Part shown: positions 56,000 to 64,000 of the stretch, one piece after another | Numbering within the stretch: position 1 is the first letter of the stretch | Layout of the letters: each line of letters opens with the position of its first letter | Notes under the pieces: model-generated | Databases searched by the model: none | What the model was told of the DNA's origin: nothing | The model's input: the letters and a program-made list of their open reading frames with translations, nothing else | Position numbers and translations under genes: made by a program | Assembly (NCBI RefSeq): GCF_021917145.1 | Contig: NC_061068.1 | Span: 10,610,975 to 10,674,974, forward strand | DNA length: 64,000 nt | Direction of reading: 5' to 3' | From: Hypomesus transpacificus | Lineage: Eukaryota; Chordata; Actinopteri; Osmeriformes; Osmeridae

Positions 56000-58900
56000 A
56001 AATCATATATTTAAATTTGCAGATGTAAAAGGTAATTTATCCATTACTTTTCATCAAATAATTTTAAACTTTCCCTACAGTATGCAGCACATCATGCGTA
56101 AACCACTGGCTGAAATCCCAGAAAGCAGATAAGATCAGGTCAAACAGTACCTTGAAAATCTTCTTTAGAACAGGAGGAGAATGCACCTTTCTTGTTACTC
56201 TTAATTTTATCTTTAGAGGACGAAAGACATAAAGCACTATCAGAGAAAGCAAGAAGATGCAGGCTGTCACTGCAGCATTAGAATGCCCACCTCTCATTCA
56301 TTCTTCCTTCATCCTCCTTTGATAGATTTGCCTGAGTTTGCATGTTCCAGGACTTCTCCTATCACACTGCCCAATCGCTGATTAGACAAGGGGAAAGATA
56401 CACAACTCCACAGGCAAATGAGGGAAAAGCATGTTTGACTCCTATTCAAAAGACTACATCCTAAGAGCACCCATTTGTTGCAGTGGTGGTAAAAGAGAGT
56501 GGCGGGAGGGATGGGCCATAAATATCCCTGCCATTACCAGGAAATGGACCCCACTGTAATGATAGGGAGCTATGGATTTTTTGTTGAATTATGCACTACA
56601 CAGCTAGCAGGCCATTTGCCACAATGCAGTTGTCTCATACTGTTCTGACATCAGAGAATTGCAATGCCCATCCCCAGCTTCGATCCAGGATACACATCTC
56701 ACATGGTCCACACATCTCTTACATTTATTTGTTTACACTGTAAAGTTTAACTTTACAATCTCAAAAAGATTGTTAAACGGTCTTAACAAGTGAAGTGAAG
56801 ACTCATAGCATACATAGGTTCAACATTATATTTATCCAACATGCAAACACTGAGGACTAAATTTGAATAAATGGTAATACTACAGAGTGTGTTGGATGCA
56901 AATCTCTACGTAAAGGGCGTTGTGGGGTTACGAGATTTGCTTACTTTCATAGGAAGTTATAGTTGATATTTTTCTATATGAAATAATTCCATCCTTCATC
57001 AGTTTCCGCAAAAAAAATATATAATATGGAATGTGGGATCTTTAAATCATTGACACTTAATGACAGGTATAAGTATGATTATTATGCTTGTTCTGTACGT
57101 GTTATGCCTGACCATTACTCTCTATAGAAACCAGTCTCTGCTTCAAATAGGCAGTTTCTCTTTTTGAACAAATTTGGGTCAGACCAAACCAATAAATTAC
57201 AGAATAAATGCTGATCAATACTGTTTCTATAATATACCCATAGGTACTATGAATGAATAACATTGTTAATTCTAGAAAATCAACATTACTTTAGTCACCT
57301 CCCTTTTCAAAAATATTAATTTGTGGTCAGCCCTTGTGAACCTGAAATGTAATTTATCAAGTGACATTCCAGTTTAATTTCCTTTTTTATGTTTGACTAA
57401 TGGGTACTGCAAATTCTTGAATAGTTGCCAAGAATGTACAAAGATGAAAAAGAGACTATGAAATTATAGCCAGAAAACAATTGAGAGAAAACTGAAGCTG
57501 AATTTCTTTTAATGGAATTGGATGTAGTGTAAATATTTGATTAGCCACCCTTGACCAAAATCTTCACCCTTTGTCCAGAATAACCCTTTACCAACAAAAA
57601 TGTAAGTTTGGTAAATACTGCTTGCTATCATTATTTTGTTACATTGCAACAATGAGTCAGGTCCTACCCTGTTTAACGCCACTATATCCCACCACCGGAA
57701 ATGATACAATCCTGTACAACTGAAAAGGTATAGTACATAATACGGGAACTAATGTGTGCACATGTCTAGAAAACAGAAATGATTGTACTTTAAATGACAT
57801 TACATTTACCCAGCATGAAAAACTTGTTCACAGTTTCATATTAAAAACTCAATAAAACAACAGTTAGATTGCTTGGTAAAGAGAATTTTATAGATTACTA
57901 GAAATCAGCCAAACACGAGGGAGAAAAGAACAGTTTTACAGTTGTAAATAAAGGAAAAAATGGGGAGAGCCTTGGTGCTTATTCAGAAGCTTCTGTTACA
58001 GAAAAAGACCTTAGGCACTTCAGAGTGTAATAAGTATGTGAAAAGGCTCTGTATCTTTTTTTTTGTAACAACCAAAAATAGTAACTCCAAATATCTTTGG
58101 GATGCTGTGACTCAAAAATTATAATTTTTTCCGCCTTAACATTCATTTACATTTTCACTTGCCATGTCCGTCCTTCCCCCCTCTCCAAATGACTGCCCCC
58201 TTTGATGTGAGAGATATGACATTGAGCGGTAAAATTGACAGCAACTCAACACAAACAGTTGTAAGAAACACATTCCCCTTTCAGGCAAGTTACTTTACAG
58301 ACTGCAACATTGCTGATACACTTTAAGCGCATAGCAGCTGAAGGGTATTAGGTTGGCATGGTATAGAGTTGGTGAAGGGGTTGAGGGTAGAGCTTAAATG
58401 AGCGTATTATTGTGCACACTCTACCCCTAAAAAACATTACAGCACACAAGGGGCTTGACACAAAGACATAAAAAAAAAAAACGTTTGTAATAAAAATAAA
58501 ATAAAAAAAGGCCTTGGTTTTTCCACATTAGCAGTATTCTAAACTGCATTTCTAAACTGCATTTAAGGGTTGCCTACTTTTTTCTGGCAACCGGGTACAA
58601 CTTGTAAGATAAAGAATAAAGCCCTGATCTGTTGGTGCGACTAGACCAGCATAAAAAATGTAATTAAGAGACTAAAATATGGCATTACAAGATGCCATAA
58701 ATACTAGAGTAATACTTGAAACGGAACTATTCATATATAACCAGTCAGTTCAGTTAAAGGGCATTTTAGAAGGGGCACAAAGTAGAGTTGCATCTTCAGC
58801 AGGTGTGCTGTGCTTGATGTATCTCAGAGTGGACCTCCTTAAAGAGGCATGACTTATGATAAATCACACTTGGGAGTGTGACTCTTGAATTGTAATGGTC

Positions 58901-59820
58901 CCTATTGTCTGAGGATGATTTCATCATATGAGAATTGAGAATCTCATGTACAGCATATACAGTACATACAGAGGTTGTTAATGTATGGCTGTTCTTCCTC
59001 AACATTACCAAAGTCTTCATCTGCAATCCTCACCAACAAGTTGTACATTTAAAAGACATCTTAAAAATGTATAGAAAAACCTCAAGATTAAAAATAACAA
59101 TTTCTCCGAGGGACAAAGATTAATTTTCTTAAAAAACAAAAGGAAATTTTGTTTCTTTTCAGAAGGCACAACTATGGGATATGTAGTTACCCCACATAAG
59201 TTCTGGTCATAAGAGGTCATATAACATCATCTCAATTCATGGATGATCTGTAATGTTGTCTACCCATGTCATGCTGACCTTCAATCACAAAGACCTTAGG
59301 TGCAACTTTCCTGAATAAGATCAATCCATTCAAGAGAGAAAGGTCCTTTAAAAGCAGCCTATTTGTCATAGCCATAGTACTGTGTAAAAAACTGAAATAC
59401 GTTGATAGTATGGTTTTCTTGCAGTCCTTTGCAGTCCCCTACAAATGTTGAATTGAGAATGTTGTTGAGGCAGAGAGGTGCAGAACAGAGTCCATCTTAC
59501 TTCTGCGATTAGTTCTAAAATGAAAGTATAATGTTTGACAAACAAGGTCAGTCCACTCAGTCTGAATGATTGCTCATTTTGCATTGTGTTTGTTGAACTG
59601 TTTTCAGAGTAGCACCAGCTAACATACTGAAGAGTAGAGGCAGGAGAGATGGAGCAGCTGTCAATTCATTTAGTTCAGGGTCAACATAAAGTATGAGTGT
59701 ATAAGATGGGCAGGTTTGGAACTTGACCCTTGAGTTGATAGGTGTGGTCTGTATTAGGGAAGATTCTGCAGTCCGTGTGTGTCCCCGCGTGTGTGTCCCC
59801 GCGGGTGTGTGTGTGTAATG
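56000..59820. other. avil-ctdsp2 intergenic region and probable ctdsp2 3' UTR
   Basis: No convincing coding exon. The part nearest 59820 should be ctdsp2 3' UTR, which is long in other vertebrates, but I see no clear AATAAA on the minus strand; an ATTAAA (plus TTTAAT) near 57508 is one possible end. Sequence around 55918-56340 should hold the avil 5' UTR and promoter; no upstream exon boundary could be fixed. Confidence 0.4.
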
Positions 59821-61698
59821 TCAGGGGGCTCGCAGCTGTTGCAGTTTGGCGTAGACATCATCTGCCGTACTCAGCTCCTCAAAAACAGGCAGCAAGCTCA
59901 GGAGCTCTGTGTCCTCCAGGTCATCAAACCAGGAAACAACAGGCACCTGGACAAGACACATCAAATATTCATTATGACCATCACCTATTAAAGTCAAAGA
60001 GATGACTGCAGAGATAGTGAGCAGCAATACTCACAGCATTCTCGGGGTGGAAGATGTAGGAGGCAGGAGAGTTGTCCAGGATGAGAGTCTTGTTGAGCAG
60101 GCGGCCCAAGCGGCTCAGATCCTTGACATAGCAGCCCTGGTGGAACACACAGGACTCCCGGAAGAGACGCGCCCGGAACACCCGACCATGATCCAGCAGG
60201 TCTGTTACAGGGTCTGCATACTGCAGAGTAATGATGGAAATGAGGGTGTGCAATAACAGCATGGGGCAACAGGAAGACAAACAAATAAAAAGTTAAGATA
60301 AAAGTTAAGTGTGGTTAATGACAGTTAATAATGAGTGAATAGAGTGGTATTTTGGCAACAAATCCAACTAGTTTTGGTACCAGCAAACAAGCATCACCAT
60401 TAGGGGGAGACAAACACTGGCAAAGATAGTCAGTGTAAATTCCTGTTCCTGAGTTTTTTATATGCTGCCATGTTACCTTTGCTAGGCTGGCAGTGAAGAG
60501 AATACACTCAAACAGCTCTCCCATCCTTTGCAGAAACTCATCTACATGTGGCCTTTTCAGCACGTAGACCTAGAACATATAACATCAAGGCTAGTTGAGA
60601 ATGTGTTTGAAAGTTAGGCATGGCAACAACAAGCAGTACCTGTATATCACATGTATTTCCTAACAACTAGAAGACACACAGTTTCTAAGGGCCAAAAATT
60701 GTCTACTGGTCTGCAATCTGTTCTATAGGATTTAGATTATGACTGCTACCGACTGGCTACAGTCTACTCACCTAGCTCAACGAGGCTAAGTGGTGGCCAG
60801 TTGAAAGTGTAACAGAAAAATAAATAAAGCAAAGGCAAGTGAGCACAAGATAATTCACTAGCCAGCCTGTCCAACATGTAACAACAATAAGTTCAAAAGC
60901 TACTAACAGAGAACTGAACTTAATGCTTAGGAAAAATACTACTTTGAGTCTTGGCACCCTGTTCAGTCTCCCTGTTCTTTTCTGTGTACTGCAACTGTGG
61001 GTCAGGGATGTTGTCCAAACATCTTTCTGTGTGGTCATTCTGCAAGGCTCTTCTGGAAGCTGGCAGCCGCTTCCTGAAACAAGTAATCGAGAATAGGCCG
61101 TGCAGGCGTGAACCAGCCTATCCTGGATTACTTGAACCAGGCAGAAGCCAGAGGGGAAAGCAGTGTCCCAAGATATGAAAGCAGGAGTGGGGTTAGTGAG
61201 GCCACCATGAACCTCCATGGGTTCAGTAGAGTATACTACACACTGAAGCCTGCAAAACTAATGTCAAGAACACCATATTCATACATTTCCAGCATATTGC
61301 CATGATCACCCCATTAATCTCAAGAAGAGGTCTTGAAGTGTTTAGTTATTTAAATTCAGTCCATGCTTGTCCAATGTACATTGAGAGAAGTATTGGCTCT
61401 GTCACAAATACATGATCATATAGTACCAACAAGCAGGAAATACTAGTGCCATTTACTGTCATGATTCCCAGTTACCTGGTGTGTTGTTCCTTCAATCTCC
61501 ACAGGTACAATGAAATCTGCATTGCTGATGGGCTATAGAATAAAATCAGTGGGAGAAATTTGTTATTGAAATTAATGTGCCAACAGGTGATGTGCCAGCC
61601 AAAAGCAGGAAACAGGTATTTGCAAACATCACCCCAGACAGGCTGAGTTCTCTAATCTGCAGTGTTTTCTGCCTAGTAGATATACTGGCCATTGATCT

Positions 61699-61786
<88 letters not shown>

Positions 61787-62664
61787 ACCCCAATCTACCT
61801 GTCTTACTCTGGCAAGTACAGTACTGATGAACTACATTATACAAGTGAGCTCAGAGATGTTAATTTCCTTCTACTCTACATGACAGATTTTCCACATGAA
61901 TAAGCACATTCCTCAATGTTACATATTCTCTGGTCACACGTTTATAAATTCCATGGTATCCATTAATTCACATATTAATCAATTTATGGTCAATTTATGC
62001 TTCAGTAGTACACTACGCATGCACTACCTTGAAGGAGCTGTGCACCAGTGTCTCGTCCAGGTCAATAACCACACAGATCTTTCCCTCATCCTGGTAGGTT
62101 AGCTCAGGCAGCAAGCTGGTCCCTGGGACCTAAGTGAAGAAGCAGGGGGTTTAAGTTAGGGGTGCATAAACAACAACAACCACACACATGCACAACTACA
62201 AAGTCACAGGCCTACCCCATTTCCTGCTTACTTATATATCATTATACCGTTTTCTTCCAGTAAGAATCTCTTACACTGAAGTTTATAGTCGATCTTCTTC
62301 ATTCACAACACTAAGCCACAGACGAGTGCGATGTAGAAGCACACTTGGCAATCAAGTAACAACATTTGTAATTTTTAGTTTAAAGTTACTCGACACACCC
62401 CACAAATGATGGGATTCCTTGGGGAATATCCCATAACTGTGTCAGATTCAACATAAATATCACATTTTAAAGATGAAGAGCCAATATTGCACTATTTGGA
62501 GAACTGCATGCCAGGAAGAGTACAGAAATATCTTACATTCTTATAACCTACTCTTACAACACACGGTTTGGCTAGGCCCATTGTCTAAACTCATTATAAC
62601 CACAGTGATATTGTCCTTTACGTACTTGATGAAACTGGTAGCGAAGGTTTTGAAGTAGACCAAG
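59821..62664 (-). CDS. ctdsp2: CTD small phosphatase 2 (SCP2), 3' part, 6 coding exons
   Basis: Exons in transcript order: 62626-62664, 62028-62129, 61476-61532, 60477-60569, 60035-60220, 59821-59946. Phases join to 200 aa with stop; human CTDSP2 has 271, so about 70 N-terminal residues lie beyond the window. The enzyme is a Mg-dependent HAD-type phosphatase that removes phosphate from Ser5 of the RNA polymerase II C-terminal domain and helps silence neuronal genes. The catalytic DxDxT motif is seen as [15 protein letters not shown]. Also visible are [62 protein letters not shown] and the C-terminus [16 protein letters not shown]2 rather than CTDSP1 or CTDSPL is inferred from the QLRAP end and the advillin neighbour. 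A miR-26a hairpin lies in the intron between 60569 and 61476, as in mammals. Confidence 0.93.
61060..61150 (-). ncRNA. mir26a: miR-26a precursor hairpin
   Basis: On the minus strand the 22-nt miR-26a-5p sequence (begins TTCAAGTAATCC, ends GATAGGCT) occupies 61115-61136 exactly. Across an 18-nt loop region the 3p arm at 61076-61097 begins CCTATTCTCGATTACTTG, one base different from the human miR-26a-2-3p I remember. The arms pair to a typical precursor stem flanked by CTGCCTGG and CAGGAAGCGGC. Its place inside a ctdsp2 intron, same strand, is that of MIR26A2 in CTDSP2. Expected to be co-transcribed with the host gene; miR-26 family members repress their host phosphatases in other vertebrates. 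Confidence 0.97.
61704..61785. repeat. (GT)n microsatellite
   Basis: About 41 GT units in the ctdsp2 intron between exons 62028-62129 and 61476-61532. The Val/Cys and Thr/His 'proteins' read through it are artefacts of the repeat. Confidence 0.97.
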
Positions 62665-63390
62665 CTAAACAGAGATGGAAAGATAGTTAACCATGTTAGT
62701 TAACCATCAATCGCCACCAAAATGGTGCAATTTTGAACAAAGAAACAACTTTCAAGCCTAAATACAACACCATTTTACTGTGATGCCTTTCACCATGCAC
62801 TATTTATCTGCAACAGTTTGGTATTGGCCTGACGTTAATATTGTCTGGTAGCCAGCATATCCTTCATAAATGGACTGTGGTCCTGCAGCACCCTGAGACT
62901 TGCTGTGCTGCAACAAAAATCATGACAGTAAAATCTAATGCCAAGTTGAGCCAAACCATGTTATAACTTCACATGTTAGATATTCTGTACTCAGGCAAAG
63001 TGGTAGTTTGGCACTTGAAATGTGTTTATAGGTATATCACAATCAAAAACGACTTGGTGTGTTCTGAAAACCAATGATCCAGTAAGAACCAGGCATTTTG
63101 AACACTGAGGAAGTCAGGTAGCCTACCAATTTAATTGACTATCTTGCAGGAAAGAGGTTTAGCCCAATTCGAACCATGCAGCATAGTACTAACTGAGCCT
63201 CAATGGCTATTTCAATGGCAATTCATTTGATCGTCTCAATTTAAGTTAAATGTTCTGACACTTGTGACTGTGGAAACTATAAAGAGATTTGACTCTCCTG
63301 GTCAAATAAATTGTTGGTAAGACCTAAACAGAACACCAGTCTGCATCTTTAAATGAATTATAATTTTTATGTATCAGGTTATTGTAATTT
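62665..63390 (-). other. ctdsp2 intron sequence
   Basis: No additional ctdsp2 exon could be fixed here: the exons encoding the first 70 or so residues probably lie beyond 64000. One stretch (about 62845-62910 minus) has a good acceptor but no compatible donor. Confidence 0.45.
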
Positions 63391-64000
63391 CAGTGTTTCC
63401 CACACAGACTAATTTGTGGCCGTGCGCCACAGAATCAACACTGGCCGCCACATATTGCGTTTCGTTATTATATTTTTTTTTAACGCTTTTTAAAACACAC
63501 AGCGTATTCGTTCAGCTGCATTTCCTTTCCCTGCTCTACCTCGGTCTCTCTGTCACTCAAGCAGCTCTCTAACATACACACACACAGTCACAATGTCAGC
63601 ACACATTAGCAACGATGCATAGATACGCCGTTCTAGTAAGACAAACAGTGATATCAGCGAGCCTTCAGCATTAGTACCGTTGCTAAAAGTCTAGGAAAGT
63701 TGAGGATACTATTCGCTAGGTACCTATGAACATGTCTTAATCTGCTAGACAAGTGGGTTCCCCTTCGTTCTGGTGAGCAGTCCCACAAGCCCTACTTACC
63801 CATCGTCATGGAGCCGACCAGCTAAATAGTTATTTAGCAATAGCGTTGCTAGCTGCATATATGAAGAAATTGTTTACAATATTTTTAGGCTTCAACCAGT
63901 GCTGCTCAAGCAGAAAGACAGGGTCATGGAGAGAAGGAGATAGATTCGTTAGGCATTGAAGAAAGAGTAGGAGAGGAGGACAGCATCCAACATGCTGCTG
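63391..64000. mobile_element. hAT-like transposon, left end only (cut by window edge)
   Basis: The sequence opens with CAGTGTTTCCCACACAG and continues with 'ggccgtgcgccacagaatc' and 'ctggccgccacata'. This is very like the ends of fish hAT elements (CAGTGTTTCCCATACAT...GGCGGCCCGCCAC). Close to the window end a frame open from 63884 (after an acceptor-like TATTTTTAG) reads an acidic, hydrophilic peptide (EIDSLGIEERVGEEDSIQ) that could be transposase N-terminal coding. The right end and target duplication are outside the window. Confidence 0.6.

Noticed and set aside
61577..61903. Open frames rich in Val-Cys or Thr-His repeats
   Set aside because: They are translations of the (GT)n microsatellite.
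62845..62910. Possible extra ctdsp2 exon (minus) with a good TTGTTGCAG acceptor
   Set aside because: No donor of the right phase follows and the peptide does not match known CTDSP2 N-terminal sequence.

Overview
The window is nuclear DNA of a teleost fish. It is AT-rich, has short exons with GT/AG borders separated by introns that carry simple repeats and small DNA transposons, and its genes match vertebrate families exon by exon. Nothing in it looks bacterial, viral or organellar; there is no operon and no CRISPR array. I cannot name the species.

Layout: 1-1965, terminal exon and long 3' UTR of an unidentified plus-strand gene. 2764-4331 (minus), a Rab5-family GTPase closest to RAB5B, complete in five coding exons. 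5000-7900, intergenic DNA with a near-perfect 165-bp foldback and a tRNA-promoter-like stretch. 7892-27601, about 20 kb with no supported coding exon, probably the 5' intron(s) of the next gene. 27607-38391 (plus), nckap5l (centrosome and microtubule plus-end protein), complete in 11 coding exons, one of them 3.2 kb. 41693-43765 (plus), a small three-finger Ly6/uPAR protein very like LYPD1. 45558-49308 (minus), tmbim6 (Bax inhibitor-1), complete in nine coding exons, with three transposon-like elements in its introns and one in its 3' UTR. 51024-55917 (minus), avil (advillin), complete in 19 coding exons. 59821-62664 (minus), ctdsp2 (small C-terminal-domain phosphatase), 3' part only, with a miR-26a hairpin in an intron. 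63391-64000, left end of a hAT-like transposon cut by the window edge.

The gene content corresponds to human 12q13-q14 (TMBIM6-NCKAP5L; AVIL-CTDSP2-MIR26A2). The neighbour pairs also echo human chromosome 2 (NCKAP5-LYPD1; VIL1-CTDSP1-MIR26B), as expected for a paralogon from early vertebrate genome duplication. The genes act in separate processes: endosome traffic, microtubules, receptor modulation, ER calcium and stress, actin bundling, and transcriptional phosphatase plus microRNA. The one real functional coupling is ctdsp2 with its intronic miR-26a. I found no undescribed multi-gene system. The most unusual items are the 1-kb foldback transposon with a cysteine-rich CXC-like tail inside tmbim6 intron 1, the lypd1-like gene beside nckap5l, and a changed actin-binding tail in advillin.
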